Below, piece after piece: positions 7,144 to 17,530 of a DNA stretch of 64,000 nt (positions are counted from its first letter, which is position 1; each line of letters begins with the position of its first letter). The DNA comes from Nocardioides sp. Kera G14 (GTDB taxonomy: Bacteria > Actinomycetota > Actinomycetes > Propionibacteriales > Nocardioidaceae), in contig NZ_CP085839.1 in the NCBI RefSeq assembly GCF_020715565.1, forward strand, positions 806,001 to 870,000, written 5' to 3'. The notes beneath the pieces were generated by a model. That model was given only the letters and a program-made list of their open reading frames with translations, was not told the origin of the DNA and searched no databases. Position numbers and translations under genes: made by a program.

Positions 7144-9774
7144 TTACGCCTGGGCGACGGGGGCGAAGTCGGCCGTGACGGTCAGTTCGGTGAGGCTGTC
7201 GTCGACGACGAAGGTCATCTGCCCCGTCACCTTGGCGACGCGGCAGAGGTCGCCCTGGGCCTTCTCGGCGGCTGACACGAGCGCGGTCGGCCCCGTGACG
7301 GTCGCCGAGGAGAGCTCGGCGCGCATCGAGACCTTGGCCTGCGACTTCACGCCACGCAGCCCGGTGAGGGCGGCGGCGACGCCGCTCAGGAGCGAGGCGT
7401 CAGCCGCAGCGGCCGCACCCAGCTCGAGGGCCTCGGGCCAGTGGCTGGTGTGGATCGAACCGTTCTCGGCGGCCTGCCACCACGACCAGACCTCTTCGGT
7501 CGCGTAGGGAAGGAACGGCGCGAGGAGCCGGAGCTGGACGTGCAGCGCCAGCGCGAGCGTGGCCTTGGCCGACTCGGTCGCGGCAGGCGCGATGCCGGCC
7601 TCGGGCCGACCGTACGCACGCTCCTTGACCAGCTCGAGGTAGTCGTCGCAGAACTCCCAGAAGAACTTCTCGGCCGTCTCGAGCGCGCTGGTGTAGTCAT
7701 AGGCCTCGAACGCGTCGGTGGCGGCCTCGATGACGTCCTTGAGCTTCGCGACGAGGGCGGTGTCGACGGCCTCCGAGATCGCGGCGTTGTTGATGGCGGT
7801 CGCGCCGACGCCGAACTCGCCGTCGAGGACGAAACGGGAGGCGTTGAGCACCTTGAGCGCGAGCCGTCGGCCGACCTTCATCTGGGTCTCGTCGAACGGC
7901 GAGTCCAGCCCCGGCCGGGAGAGCGCGGCGCGCCAGCGGACAGCGTCGGCGCCGAACTTCTCGAGGATCTCGGTCGGGACGACGACGTTGCCCTTGGACT
8001 TCGACATCTTCTTGCGGTCCGGGTCGAGGATCCAGCCCGAGAGCATCGCGTGCTTCCACGGAACCTGCCCCTCCTCCAGGTGCGAGCGCACGACGCGGGA
8101 GAAGAGCCAGGTGCGGATGATGTCGTGGCCCTGGGTGCAGAGGTCCATAGGGAAGATCCGGGAGAAGAGGTCATCGCCCTCGGCACCGTCGCCCTTCCAC
8201 TGGCCGACGATCTGCGGGGTGAGCGACGAGGTCGCCCAGGTGTCCATCACGTCCGGGTCGCCGATGAAGCCGCCGGGGACACCACGCTGGTCGGCGGTGT
8301 AGCCCTCGGGGACGTCGGAGGAGGGGTCGATCGGGAGCTGCGCCTCCGTCGGGAGGAGCGGCTTGTCGTACTGCGGCTCACCCTCGGAGTCGAGGGCGTA
8401 CCAGACCGGGAAGGGGATGCCGAAGTAGCGCTGACGCGAGATCAGCCAGTCGCCGTTGAGGCCACCGACCCAGTTGTCGTAGCGGTGCTGCATGTGGCCG
8501 GGCAGCCAGTCGATCTGGGCGCCGTCGGCGAGGAGCGCGTTGCGCAGCGTGGTGTCGCGGCCGCCGTTGGTGATGTACCACTGGCGGGTGGAGACGATCT
8601 CGAGCGGCTTGTCGCCCTTCTCGTAGAAGTTCGCCATCCGCTGGGTGGACTTGGGCTCACCCTCCAGCTCGCCCGTCTCACGAAGTCGGGCGACCATCGC
8701 CTCGCGGGCGGAGTGGGTCGTCTTGCCGGCCAGCTCCGACTCGTAGAAGGAGGCTCCGTCGGTTGCGCCTGTCGAAACCAGCCACTCGGGCGTCTCGCGG
8801 GTGAAGCGGCCGTCGCGGCCGATGACCGTACGGACGGGCAGCTGCAGCTCACGCCACCACTGGACGTCGGTCAGGTCACCGAAGGTGCAGCACATCGCGA
8901 TGCCCGCGCCCTTGTCCGGCTCGGCGGCCGGGTGCGCGAGGACGGGGATCTCGACGCCGAAGACAGGAGACGTCACAGTCGTGCCGAAGAGCTTCTGGTA
9001 GCGCTCGTCGTCGGGGTGCGCGATCAGGGCGACGACGGACGGGATCAGTTCGGGACGCGTGGTCTCGATATAGATCGGGCCGCCGGCACTGTCCTTCGAA
9101 CGGAAGGCGACCCGGTGGTAGGCACCCGGGTACTCGCGCGCCTCGAGCTCCGCCTGGGCGACGGCGGTCTGGAACGTGACGTCCCAGAGCGTCGGCGCCT
9201 CCTGGAGGTAGGCCTCGCCGCGGGCGAGGTTGCGCAGGAAGGCACGCTGCGAGACCTCCTGCGCGTCGCGACCGATGGTCGTGTACTGGTGGTTCCAGTC
9301 GTACGACATGCCGAGCGCGCGCCAGAGTGACTCGAAGACCTTCTCGTCCTCGACCACGAGTTGCGAGCACAGCTCGACGAAGTTCCGTCGGCTGATCGGG
9401 ATCTGCTTCTTGGGGTCCGGCTTCTCGGGTGGCGTGAAGTCGGGGTCGTAGGCGACGGACGGGTCGCAGCGGACGCCGAAGTAGTTCTGCACGCGACGCT
9501 CGGTCGGCAGGCCGTTGTCGTCCCAGCCGATCGGATAGAAGACCGACTTTCCGCGCATCCGCTGGAAGCGGGCGATCAGGTCGGCGTGCGTGTAGGAGAA
9601 GACGTGGCCGACATGCAGCGAGCCCGAGACGGTCGGCGGGGGAGTGTCGATCGAGTAGACGTTCTCACGCGGCTGCGTGCGATCGAAGGCGTAGGTCTCG
9701 TCGGACTTCCAGGTGGCGGACCACTTGTCCTCGAGACCCTCGAGCGCCGGCTTCTCGGGAACTTCAGCGTGCAT
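7144..9774 (-). CDS. valS: Valyl-tRNA synthetase, archaeal-type
   Basis: Class I synthetase charging tRNA-Val. The 876-residue product has the HIGH-like motif HVGHV at ~54, an internal editing (CP1) domain, and KKMSKSKGN near residue 590. The N-terminal catalytic region, with [17 protein letters not shown], matches the archaeal-type ValRS family rather than the common bacterial form. The frame remains open upstream across folC on the other strand, but the ATG at 9774 gives the family N-terminus and lies 8 nt behind a TAGGAT box, so longer readings are rejected. It is transcribed divergently from folC. Confidence 0.95.
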   Translation of the reverse strand: MHAEVPEKPALEGLEDKWSATWKSDETYAFDRTQPRENVYSIDTPPPTVSGSLHVGHVFSYTHADLIARFQRMRGKSVFYPIGWDDNGLPTERRVQNYFGVRCDPSVAYDPDFTPPEKPDPKKQIPISRRNFVELCSQLVVEDEKVFESLWRALGMSYDWNHQYTTIGRDAQEVSQRAFLRNLARGEAYLQEAPTLWDVTFQTAVAQAELEAREYPGAYHRVAFRSKDSAGGPIYIETTRPELIPSVVALIAHPDDERYQKLFGTTVTSPVFGVEIPVLAHPAAEPDKGAGIAMCCTFGDLTDVQWWRELQLPVRTVIGRDGRFTRETPEWLVSTGATDGASFYESELAGKTTHSAREAMVARLRETGELEGEPKSTQRMANFYEKGDKPLEIVSTRQWYITNGGRDTTLRNALLADGAQIDWLPGHMQHRYDNWVGGLNGDWLISRQRYFGIPFPVWYALDSEGEPQYDKPLLPTEAQLPIDPSSDVPEGYTADQRGVPGGFIGDPDVMDTWATSSLTPQIVGQWKGDGAEGDDLFSRIFPMDLCTQGHDIIRTWLFSRVVRSHLEEGQVPWKHAMLSGWILDPDRKKMSKSKGNVVVPTEILEKFGADAVRWRAALSRPGLDSPFDETQMKVGRRLALKVLNASRFVLDGEFGVGATAINNAAISEAVDTALVAKLKDVIEAATDAFEAYDYTSALETAEKFFWEFCDDYLELVKERAYGRPEAGIAPAATESAKATLALALHVQLRLLAPFLPYATEEVWSWWQAAENGSIHTSHWPEALELGAAAAADASLLSGVAAALTGLRGVKSQAKVSMRAELSSATVTGPTALVSAAEKAQGDLCRVAKVTGQMTFVVDDSLTELTVTADFAPVAQA

Positions 9775-9782
9775 GGGAGCAA

Positions 9783-9792
9783 ATCCTAGACT
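9783..9792. promoter_or_regulatory. Overlapping divergent -10 boxes for valS and folC
   Basis: ATCCTAGACT contains TAGACT on the plus strand (9787-9792), 9 nt before the folC ATG, and TAGGAT on the minus strand (9788-9783), 8 nt before the valS ATG. Both fit TANNNT and imply near-leaderless transcripts that compete for the same DNA. The intergenic region is only 27 bp. Confidence 0.5.
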
Positions 9793-9801
9793 GGTCAGGA
9801 C

Positions 9802-11160
9802 ATGAACCAGACTTCCGCACGTCCCGCCCAAACCTTCGCTGAGGCCGAGGACGCGCTGCTGTCGCGTTGGCCCGAGACCAAGCTCGAGCCGAGCCTCGAT
9901 CGGATCCAGGCGTTCACCGAGCTCCTCGGTGACCCCCAGCGGGGCTATCCCGTCATCCACCTGACCGGCACCAACGGCAAGACCTCCACCAGCCGGATGA
10001 TCGACACCCTGCTGCGCGGACTGGATCTGCGCACGGGCCGCTTCACGTCCCCGCACGTGGAGAGGATGAGTGAGCGGATCTCCATCGACGGCGAGCCGCT
10101 GACCGACGAGCAGTTCGTCGACGCCTTCAACGACGTGGCGCCGTACACGCACATGGTCGACCTCGACCAGCCGCACCCGCTCTCCTTCTTCGAGGCCGTC
10201 GTGGGCATGGCCTTCGCGAAGTTCGCCGAGGCGCCCGTCGATGCTGCGGTGATCGAGGTCGGCATGGGTGGCTCGTGGGACGCGACCAACGTCGCCGACG
10301 GGACGGTCGCGGTGATCACGCCGATCGGGCTGGACCACACGCAGTACCTCGGCACCACCGTGACCGCGATCGCCCGCGAGAAGGCGGGCATCATCAAGGA
10401 GGGTGCGACCGCGGTCGTCGCCCTCCAGGAGCCCGACGTGATGGCGGTGCTCGAGGAGCGGGCGGCCGAGGTCGGCGCCACACTGCTGCTGGAGGGCCGC
10501 GACTTCGGTGTCGTCTCGTCGACCCCCGCCGTCGGTGGCCAGGTCGTGACGCTGAAGGGCCTCCGCGGTGAGTACGACGACCTCTTCCTGCCCCTCTACG
10601 GGCGGCACCAGGCCCAGAACGCCGTACTCGCCCTCGCGGCGGTCGAGGCCTTCACCGGCGCTGCCGGAGACGAGCGACTGGGTGACGAGCTCATCCGTGA
10701 CGCCTTCGCCAAAGTGACCTCGCCGGGCCGGCTCGAGCTCATCCGCCGCTCGCCGACGATTGTGCTGGATGCGGCGCACAACCCATCGGGTGCCGAGGCC
10801 ACCGCGGCCGCGCTCGACGAGGCCTTCTCCTTCAGCCCGCTCGTCGGAGTCGTCGGCGTGATGGGGGACAAGGACGTCGAGGGTCTCCTCGTCGCGTTCG
10901 AGCCGCACTTCGAGCACCTCGTCGTCACGCAGAACAGCCAGCAGCGCTCGATGCGCGCCGAGCGCCTCGGCGAGCTCGCCCGCGAGATCTACGGGGAGGA
11001 CCGCGTCAGCGTCATCCCGGACCTGGCCAGCGCGATCGACGCCGCCACCGCCCTGGCCGAGAGTGACTCCGCCGACTCGCTCAGCTCGGGCGCGGTCCTC
11101 ATCACCGGCTCGGTCGTCACGGTCGGCGAGGCGCGTCACCTGCTGGGAGGCCCGAAGTGA
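9802..11160 (+). CDS. folC: Bifunctional dihydrofolate synthase / folylpolyglutamate synthase
   Basis: Adds glutamate to dihydropteroate and to folates. The 452-residue product has the Mur-ligase-type P-loop [14 protein letters not shown] near residue 54, the [13 protein letters not shown] loop, the [10 protein letters not shown] motif and C-terminal [14 protein letters not shown], all typical of FolC. Its stop overlaps the next gene's GTG within GTGA, indicating translational coupling. Confidence 0.95.
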   Translation: MNQTSARPAQTFAEAEDALLSRWPETKLEPSLDRIQAFTELLGDPQRGYPVIHLTGTNGKTSTSRMIDTLLRGLDLRTGRFTSPHVERMSERISIDGEPLTDEQFVDAFNDVAPYTHMVDLDQPHPLSFFEAVVGMAFAKFAEAPVDAAVIEVGMGGSWDATNVADGTVAVITPIGLDHTQYLGTTVTAIAREKAGIIKEGATAVVALQEPDVMAVLEERAAEVGATLLLEGRDFGVVSSTPAVGGQVVTLKGLRGEYDDLFLPLYGRHQAQNAVLALAAVEAFTGAAGDERLGDELIRDAFAKVTSPGRLELIRRSPTIVLDAAHNPSGAEATAAALDEAFSFSPLVGVVGVMGDKDVEGLLVAFEPHFEHLVVTQNSQQRSMRAERLGELAREIYGEDRVSVIPDLASAIDAATALAESDSADSLSSGAVLITGSVVTVGEARHLLGGPK

Positions 11161-11576
11161 CCGACTACGAGCAGAGCAACGACCTCAGCCCGCTCGACTC
11201 CGCGATCGATCCCGAGCGCACCAAGTCCCCGCGTCGGGGGATGTGTGCCGCCGTACTGTCGCTGGAGGCGATCACGCTCGGCCTCACCACGCCGGTGATG
11301 ATCTCGGTCCACGACGTCTCCACCGGGACCGCCGTGCTGATCGGCGTCGGGCTGCTCGTCCTCTGCGTGGGATGCGCCGGGATGCTTCGCCGGCCGTGGG
11401 CCTACTACGTCGGCTGGGCGATTCAGGTCGCCGCTGTCGCGCTGGGCGCAGTGGTCGGGATCATGGTCGTGCTGGGCCTGATCTTCGGTCTGCTCTGGGG
11501 CATGGCCGACCTGCTCGGCCGGAGGATCGAGCGGGAGCGTGCTGCCGCCTTCGCCGCGTACGACGCCGCTCGATAG
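11157..11576 (+). CDS. DUF4233-family small membrane protein
   Basis: 139 residues, with a charged 30-residue N-terminus followed by about four hydrophobic helices and a basic amphipathic C-terminus ([19 protein letters not shown]). It matches, from memory, the DUF4233 proteins that routinely sit between folC and ndk in actinobacteria. The GTG start overlaps the folC stop by 4 nt. Its biochemical role is unknown. Confidence 0.8.
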   Translation: MTDYEQSNDLSPLDSAIDPERTKSPRRGMCAAVLSLEAITLGLTTPVMISVHDVSTGTAVLIGVGLLVLCVGCAGMLRRPWAYYVGWAIQVAAVALGAVVGIMVVLGLIFGLLWGMADLLGRRIERERAAAFAAYDAAR

Positions 11577-11585
11577 GCTCGGCCC

Positions 11586-11996
11586 ATGTCAGAGCGTACT
11601 TTCGTGATCCTCAAGCCCGACGCTGTGAAGCGGGGCCTCGCCGGTGAGATCCTCCACCGCTACGAGCGCAAGGGCCTGACGATCGTGACGCTCGACCTCC
11701 GCACCGTCGACGCCGAGATGGCGGACAAGCACTACGCCGAGCACGTCGACAAGGATTGGTATCCGCCGCTGCGCGACTTCATCACGTCCGGCCCGTTGAT
11801 GCCCCTCGTCCTGGAGGGCGACGAGGCGATCTCCGTCGTCCGCGCGCTCAACGGTGCCACCGACGGTCGCAAGGCCGCCCCGGGCACCATCCGCGGCGAC
11901 CTCTCCAGCTCCGGACGCGAGAACCTCGTGCACGCCTCGGACTCCCCGGAGTCCGCAGCGCGCGAGATCGCGCTCTGGTTCCCCGGCCTGGCCTGA
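11586..11996 (+). CDS. ndk: Nucleoside diphosphate kinase
   Basis: Balances nucleoside triphosphate pools by transferring the gamma-phosphate through a phosphohistidine. The 136-residue product begins [17 protein letters not shown] and has the RGDL(S)[13 protein letters not shown] active-site region, whose His in NLVHASDS is the phosphorylated residue. A TAGGCT box overlapping the preceding gene's stop lies 6 nt before the ATG, so ndk may have its own leaderless promoter inside the folC operon. Confidence 0.97.
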   Translation: MSERTFVILKPDAVKRGLAGEILHRYERKGLTIVTLDLRTVDAEMADKHYAEHVDKDWYPPLRDFITSGPLMPLVLEGDEAISVVRALNGATDGRKAAPGTIRGDLSSSGRENLVHASDSPESAAREIALWFPGLA

Positions 11997-12031
11997 GACT
12001 GACGACCGGCGATCTGGGAAGGGTGACGCAC

Positions 12032-12802
12032 GTGGAGATCGTCGAAGTCGACTCGATGCCCGACGTGCGGGCCGTCTCGAACCTCTTCACCGAGGTCTGG
12101 GGCCGCACCGACGAGGGTGCCCCGCTCCACAGCGACGTGATGAAGAGCCTCATCCACGCCGGTGGTGCCGTCACCGTCGCGCGGGACGGCGAGCGGCTCC
12201 TCGGCGCCGCGGTCCTCACGCCCGGCACACCGGCCGGGTCGGCGTACTCGCTGCTGGCAGCGGTCGCCCCGGGGACGGTGGACCGGGGGACCGGGCGGGC
12301 GCTGAAGCTGCGTCAGCGTGAGTGGGCCCTGCAGCACGGCTTCACCGAGATCCGCTGGACCTTCGACCCGCTCGTCGCGCGCAACGCCCGGTTCAACCTC
12401 AGTGTGCTCGGTGCGACGGCCTCGGAGTACGAGGAGGCGTTCTACGGCGTCATGTCCGACGACCTCAACGGCGAGGACGAGGCCGACCGCCTGGTCGCGG
12501 TCTGGGACCTCTCCCCCGAGCCGGAGCCGGAGGCACCCGAGGTGCCGCTCGGTGGGGAGCCCGTCGCCGACGGTCCTGACGGCGACCCGTTCCTGCGCAC
12601 CGAGGGCGACAGCCGCTGGCTCCGGGTGCCGCGGGACGTCGTGGCGCTGCGCCGCACGATGCCGGAGCAGGCGAGCGCCTGGCGCACCGTCGTGCGCGAG
12701 CAGTTCCTCGAGGCTTTCGGCGCCGGCCTGGTCGCCAGCGGCGTGAGCCGCTCCAGCTGGTACCACCTCACGCCTCGCGGCGCACCGCGCTCCGTCTCCT
12801 AG
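12032..12802 (+). CDS. GNAT-superfamily acetyltransferase (COG3375-like)
   Basis: About 256 residues. It resembles the predicted acetyltransferases with the signature pattern WALQHGFTEIRWTFDPLVARNA, found in the family I recall as COG3375; the substrate is unknown. The frame is open far upstream through ndk, but GTG codons at 12023 and 12032 fit the family N-terminus. 12032 is preferred because GAAGGG at 12018-12023 is about 8 nt upstream. The C-terminal 60 residues (DSRWLRVPRDV onward) are conserved in length with homologs as I remember them. Confidence 0.75.
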   Translation: MEIVEVDSMPDVRAVSNLFTEVWGRTDEGAPLHSDVMKSLIHAGGAVTVARDGERLLGAAVLTPGTPAGSAYSLLAAVAPGTVDRGTGRALKLRQREWALQHGFTEIRWTFDPLVARNARFNLSVLGATASEYEEAFYGVMSDDLNGEDEADRLVAVWDLSPEPEPEAPEVPLGGEPVADGPDGDPFLRTEGDSRWLRVPRDVVALRRTMPEQASAWRTVVREQFLEAFGAGLVASGVSRSSWYHLTPRGAPRSVS

Positions 12803-12937
12803 CCGCCCGAGAGTCACACCAGTCACATCCGTCACGGCGTGTCCGACCGCCCGTCGGCGTACGACCCGCTTAGCCTCGGAGGAGGCGCGGGGTCCTGTCG
12901 TGCCGCTCTTCCCCGAAACAGGACATGGGGCTTCACG

Positions 12938-13879
12938 ATGGCGATGGGATTCGTCGGCCGTGACATGGCGGTCGATCTGGGCACGTCCACCACGCAGGTC
13001 TACGCGCGTGGCAGAGGCGTGGTGTTCAGCGTGCCCACGTCCACGAGCGGACCCGGGCCGATCCGGGACGGCGTGATCGCCGACGTGGACGGCTGCGTCG
13101 ACCTGCTGGAGTCACTCGTCCACGAGGTGCACCAGCGCCGCTACCTGGCGCGACCCCGCATGCTCCTGGCCGTCCCTGCGGTGACCACCGGCGTCGAGCG
13201 ACGCGCGGTCAAGGAGGCGGCCTACCAGGCCGGTGCCCGTCAGGTCTTCCTCGTCGACTCGCCCCTCCTCGTCGCGATCGCTGCCGAGCTCCCCGTGCAC
13301 CGGCCGACGGGCACCATGGTCGTGACCCTCGGCGCCGGCCTCACCGAGATCTCCGTGCTGAGCCTGGGCGGTGTCGTCACCTCCACCAGCGCGAAGGTCA
13401 ACGGCGCCGACATGGACCGCGCCATTGCCGCGTGGCTCCGCGCCGAGCGCGGACTCATCGTCGGCGAGCAGATCGCCGAGGACCTCAAACTCGAGCTTGG
13501 CACCGCCTGGCCGATGGCCGATGCCGAGTCGCTCGACATCACCTCGCGTGACATCAGCGGGATGAGCCGCACGGTCACCGTCACCGGCGCGGACCTGCGC
13601 CACGCCCTCACCGAGCCGCTCACCGACATCATCGACGCGATCACCGCGACGCTCGACGCGACGCCGGGCCTCGCCGACCACATCCGCGACCACGGCCTCG
13701 TCCTGGCCGGCGGCGGCGCATTGCTGCCCGGCATCGAGATGATGCTCAGCCGTGAGCTCGACCTGCCCGTCCTGCTCGCCCCGGACCCGGCCCACGCCGT
13801 CATCGCGGGCGCCGGGCGCTGCGTCGACGACGCGGCCCTGCTCCGCAGCGTGCTCATCACTGATCGGAACGTGGCCTGA
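12938..13879 (+). CDS. mreB: Divergent, shortened MreB-like actin homolog
   Basis: First gene of the elongation operon. The 313-residue product has phosphate-1 motif VDLGTSTTQVY and adenosine motif LAGGGALLPGIE. However, only about 14 residues separate RGRGVV from DGVIAD where typical MreB has about 40, so part of subdomain IA is missing. In the phosphate-2 loop the usual DIGGGTTE reads TLGAGLTE, losing the Asp. This suggests a filament protein with weak or absent ATP hydrolysis. An ATG at 12938 is used; the open frame upstream gives non-homologous sequence. Its stop overlaps the mreC start (TGATG). Confidence 0.8.
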   Translation: MAMGFVGRDMAVDLGTSTTQVYARGRGVVFSVPTSTSGPGPIRDGVIADVDGCVDLLESLVHEVHQRRYLARPRMLLAVPAVTTGVERRAVKEAAYQAGARQVFLVDSPLLVAIAAELPVHRPTGTMVVTLGAGLTEISVLSLGGVVTSTSAKVNGADMDRAIAAWLRAERGLIVGEQIAEDLKLELGTAWPMADAESLDITSRDISGMSRTVTVTGADLRHALTEPLTDIIDAITATLDATPGLADHIRDHGLVLAGGGALLPGIEMMLSRELDLPVLLAPDPAHAVIAGAGRCVDDAALLRSVLITDRNVA

Positions 13880-14805
13880 TGACCTTGCTCGAACGGCCGC
13901 AGGAGCGGCTCAACAAGCGCGGCGGCCTGGAGACGCGTCCGCGCAGCAGCCGTCGCTCCACCCTCGTCGCGCTGCTGCTCGCCTGCGCCGTCCTGATCGT
14001 GCTCGACCTGACCAGCCCGGCGCTCACGCCTCTGCGCAGCCTCGCCGGCGAGATCTACGGCCCGCTCGAGACCGGCGCCGCCACCGTCGCGCGCCCTGTG
14101 ACCAGCATCCCGGACTGGGCGCGCACGCAGGGCTCGCTCCGTGCCGACGTACGGCGGCTGAAGGCCGAGAACGCCGACCTCACCCAGAAGGTGCAGACCA
14201 GCGACTACGGCCGCAACCGGCTCGCGGAGTACGACGGCCTGATGTCCGAGGCGCAGGACATCGGCTACGCCGTCGTGCCCGCCCACGTCGTCGGGTACGG
14301 CGCCGCCCAGAGCTTCGAGCGGACCATCACGATCGACGCCGGCTCCGACGCCGGCATCGCCGCGGACATGACCGTCGTCGCCGCCAAGGGGCTGGTCGGC
14401 CGGGTGCTCCGCGTCACCCGCTCCACCGCCACGGTGCTGCTCATCGCCGACGCCGACTCCGTCGTCGGCGGCCGCGTCGGCTCCACGATGGAGGCCGGGT
14501 TCCTGCACGGCACCGGCGTCCTCGGCTCGCGAGCCAAGCTCGACCTCGAACTCATCGACCAGACCGACGTGCCCGAGAAGGGAGACACGGTCGTCACCTG
14601 GGGGAGCGGGAAGGGGGCGCCGTACATCTCCGGTGTCCCGATCGGTGTGGTCGACTCGGTCTACTCCAACCTGCGCGACTCCACCCAGCACGTCCGCGTG
14701 ACGCCGTACGTCAGCTTCTCCAGCCTCGACCTCGTCGGTGTCGCCGTCCCGAGCGGTACCAAGAGCGACCGCGCCGTCATCGACGTGGACGGTGAGCTCA
14801 AGTGA
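13879..14805 (+). CDS. mreC: Rod shape-determining protein MreC
   Basis: Bitopic membrane protein linking the MreB layer to periplasmic-face wall enzymes. The 308-residue product has a cytoplasmic basic N-terminus, one membrane helix (residues ~32-50), a coiled-coil segment around ADVRRLKAENADLTQKV, and the beta-barrel MreC domain (ITIDAGSDAGIAADMTVV). The ATG overlaps the MreB stop by one base and the gene overlaps mreD by 4 nt. Confidence 0.94.
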   Translation: MTLLERPQERLNKRGGLETRPRSSRRSTLVALLLACAVLIVLDLTSPALTPLRSLAGEIYGPLETGAATVARPVTSIPDWARTQGSLRADVRRLKAENADLTQKVQTSDYGRNRLAEYDGLMSEAQDIGYAVVPAHVVGYGAAQSFERTITIDAGSDAGIAADMTVVAAKGLVGRVLRVTRSTATVLLIADADSVVGGRVGSTMEAGFLHGTGVLGSRAKLDLELIDQTDVPEKGDTVVTWGSGKGAPYISGVPIGVVDSVYSNLRDSTQHVRVTPYVSFSSLDLVGVAVPSGTKSDRAVIDVDGELK

Positions 14806-15413
14806 CCGCTACGCCGATCCAGAGCCCGATCGACCTGCGTCGCGTCGCCCCCTGGGCCCTCGCGGCGGTCCTCGTGAGCGTCGCGCTCATCCTGCAGGTG
14901 AGCGTCTTCGACGCCTTCGCGTGGCGCGGCACCGTGCCCGACCTCGTCCTGTTGGTCGTCGTCGCCGGCGCGCTCGTGCGCGGCAGCCACTTCGGCCTCG
15001 TGCTCGGCTTCGCCGCGGGCGTCCTGGTCGACCTCGCGCCGCCGAGTGACCACCTCGCCGGCCGGTGGGCGCTCGCCCTCCTCCTCATCGGGTACGTCGC
15101 CGGCCGGGTGCGCGAGGCCACGGTCGATGAGACGGGCCGACCCGCCGAGCTGCGTCTCCCGACGGTCCTCGCGACCGCGGTCGCCTGCAGCTTCGCCGGC
15201 CTGAGCATCTTCGCGCTGAGTGGCGTCATCCTGCGCGACCCACCCCTGCCGATGGACGACCTGCTCCAGCCGATCCTCGGCGGGCTGGTGTGGGACGCCG
15301 TCCTCGCGGCGCTCGTCGTGCCGGCCGCGATGCTCGCGTTCCGGCGCCTCGTCCCGGACGCTGCTCCCGACCTCACGCCCGGCCCGACGCCGCGACCCAC
15401 GCCGGAGACCTGA
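14802..15413 (+). CDS. mreD: Rod shape-determining membrane protein MreD
   Basis: 203-residue integral membrane protein with about five to six hydrophobic helices (for example LAAVLVSVALILQVSVF and VLGFAAGVLVDLAPP) and a Pro/Thr-rich C-terminal tail (PGPTPRPTPET). The family is poorly conserved in sequence; the assignment rests on position between mreC and the PBP2 gene, size and topology. The GTG start overlaps the mreC stop as GTGA. Confidence 0.88.
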   Translation: MTATPIQSPIDLRRVAPWALAAVLVSVALILQVSVFDAFAWRGTVPDLVLLVVVAGALVRGSHFGLVLGFAAGVLVDLAPPSDHLAGRWALALLLIGYVAGRVREATVDETGRPAELRLPTVLATAVACSFAGLSIFALSGVILRDPPLPMDDLLQPILGGLVWDAVLAALVVPAAMLAFRRLVPDAAPDLTPGPTPRPTPET

Positions 15414-15415
15414 GC

Positions 15416-17530
15416 GTGGCCGACTCCTCCCGGACCTCACGGACCTCACGCCTGCGGCTGATCGTGCTGCAGGCGCTGGTCTTCTCACTCTTCGCCACGC
15501 TGCTGGTCCGGCTCTGGTGGCTGCAGGTCGACCAGGGTCCGACCTACCGCGCCAAGGCCTCCTCGCAGTCGGTCCGTGACGTCACGGTCCAGCCCGCGCG
15601 CGGGCTGATCGTCGACGACATGGGGCGCCCGCTCGTCACCAACCGCAAGGCGTGGGTCGTCTCGATCGACAAGAACACGCTGGCCCAGCTCGACAGCGCC
15701 GACCGCGCCGAGCTGCTCAAGCGGGTGACCAAGGCGACCGGGGTCAAGGTCGCCGAGATCCAGAAGGACCTCGACGACTGGAACGGTTCGCGCTACGAGC
15801 CCGTCCCGATCGCCAGCGACGTGCCGGAGAAGGTCGCGCTCGCCATCCTCGAGCAGCCCGAGGACTACCCGGGCGTCGTGGCCGACCAGCAGTCGGTGCG
15901 CGCCTACCCCCAGCCCTACGGCATCAACCTCGCGCACGTCCTCGGCTACCTCTCACCCGTCACCGACAAGGAGTACGCCGCCGCCACCAAGGCGAACGAC
16001 CCCTCGATCAACGCGACCTCGTCGGTCGGCCGGGCCGGTGTCGAGAAGGAGTACGACGAGTGGCTCCGCGGCCTGCCGGGCGAGACCTCGGTCCCCGTCG
16101 ATTCACTCGGCCGTCCCACCGGTGTCGGCTCCACGACGGCGGCGCAGGCCGGTGACACCCTTGTCACCAGCATCGACGCGAAGGTCCAGGCCTCCGTGGA
16201 GAAGCAGCTCAACGACGCCATCACGACCGCGCGCGCGACGTACGACCCGGTGACGCACAAGAACTACGTGGCCGACTCCGGTGCGGCCATCGTGATGGAG
16301 GCGAAGACCGGCCGCATCGTCGCCATGGCCAGCCAGCCGACGTACGACCCGAGCGTGTGGGTGGGTGGCATCACGCAGAAGCAGCTCACGGACCTGACCA
16401 GCGAGAAGTCGGGTGACCCCCTGCTGCCCCGCGCGACGCAGGGGCAGTTCGCGCCGGGCTCGACGTGGAAGCCCATCATGACGACCGGCGCGATCAGTGG
16501 CGGCATGTCGACCGACACGACCCTCGGCTGCTCCAGCGGCCTCCAGATCGGCAACCGCTGGTTCAAGAACTACGAGTCGGAGTCCTACGGCAACATCACC
16601 TTCGCCCGCGCCCTCGAGGTCTCGTGCGACACCTTCTTCTACCGCGTCGGCCTCAACTTCTGGAACAAGTACGGCTCCGATCCCGCCAACGCGAAGGCCA
16701 AGGACCCGCTCGGTGCGGCCGCGCGCTCGTTCGGGTTCGGCAAGCCGACCGGCGTCGACCTCCCGGGTGAGGCCAGCGGCCGCGTGGGAGACCGGATCTG
16801 GCGCAACGCCTACTTCCAGCAGACCCGGCAGACCTACTGCGACCTGGACGAGAAGATCAAGGCCGGCAAGGCGAAGGACACCTCCGCCTTCATGAAGGTC
16901 TACGCCCACGAGTTCTGCCTCGAGGGCAACTACTTCCGCCAGGGTGACGCGGCCAACTTCACCATCGGCCAGGGCGACACGATGGTCACGCCCCTCCAGC
17001 TCGCCCGGGCGTACGCCGCGATCTCCAACGGCGGCAAGCTCTACGAGCCCACGGTCGGCAAGGCGATCGTCTCCGAGGACGGCACCGTGCTCAAGGAGAT
17101 CAAGCCGACGCTGGTGCGCCACGTGAAGGTCTCCAAGAAGAGCATCGACTACGTCAACAACGCGCTGCTCGGCACGCCGAAGGTCGGCACCCTGGCGTGG
17201 AAGTTCCACGACATCGACCTCGACAAGGTCCACATCCGCGGCAAGACCGGCTCGGCCGAGGTGGAGAACAAGCAGTCGACATCGTGGGTCGCGACGTACG
17301 ACAAGAACTACGTCGTCCTGATGATGGTCACCCAGGGCGGTACCGGCTCCGGCACCGCGGGCGTCCCGGTGGAGAACATCTGGAAGACGCTGTACGGCAT
17401 CCAGGACGACGGCAGCCCGAAGGCGTCCAAGACGGCCATCCCCGGTCTCACGCCGCCCAAGGCGCTGCCCACCTTCGCCAAGGACGGCGCCATCCTGCCG
17501 CCCGTGTCCACCGCGAAGGACTCGAAGTGA
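15416..17530 (+). CDS. mrdA: Penicillin-binding protein 2, class B transpeptidase of elongation
   Basis: Cross-links peptidoglycan with RodA as partner glycosyltransferase. The 704-residue product has an N-terminal membrane helix (LQALVFSLFATLLVRLWW), a pedestal domain, and the transpeptidase domain with STWK near residue 348, SCD near 402 and KTGS near 609. The frame is open upstream through mreD, but the GTG at 15416, two bases after the mreD stop, yields the family N-terminus. It overlaps rodA by 4 nt. Confidence 0.95.
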   Translation: MADSSRTSRTSRLRLIVLQALVFSLFATLLVRLWWLQVDQGPTYRAKASSQSVRDVTVQPARGLIVDDMGRPLVTNRKAWVVSIDKNTLAQLDSADRAELLKRVTKATGVKVAEIQKDLDDWNGSRYEPVPIASDVPEKVALAILEQPEDYPGVVADQQSVRAYPQPYGINLAHVLGYLSPVTDKEYAAATKANDPSINATSSVGRAGVEKEYDEWLRGLPGETSVPVDSLGRPTGVGSTTAAQAGDTLVTSIDAKVQASVEKQLNDAITTARATYDPVTHKNYVADSGAAIVMEAKTGRIVAMASQPTYDPSVWVGGITQKQLTDLTSEKSGDPLLPRATQGQFAPGSTWKPIMTTGAISGGMSTDTTLGCSSGLQIGNRWFKNYESESYGNITFARALEVSCDTFFYRVGLNFWNKYGSDPANAKAKDPLGAAARSFGFGKPTGVDLPGEASGRVGDRIWRNAYFQQTRQTYCDLDEKIKAGKAKDTSAFMKVYAHEFCLEGNYFRQGDAANFTIGQGDTMVTPLQLARAYAAISNGGKLYEPTVGKAIVSEDGTVLKEIKPTLVRHVKVSKKSIDYVNNALLGTPKVGTLAWKFHDIDLDKVHIRGKTGSAEVENKQSTSWVATYDKNYVVLMMVTQGGTGSGTAGVPVENIWKTLYGIQDDGSPKASKTAIPGLTPPKALPTFAKDGAILPPVSTAKDSK

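Noticed and set aside
9775..11139. Minus-strand continuation of valS across folC
   Set aside because: It is antisense to a well-supported gene and not homologous to ValRS; GC-rich DNA often leaves such frames open.
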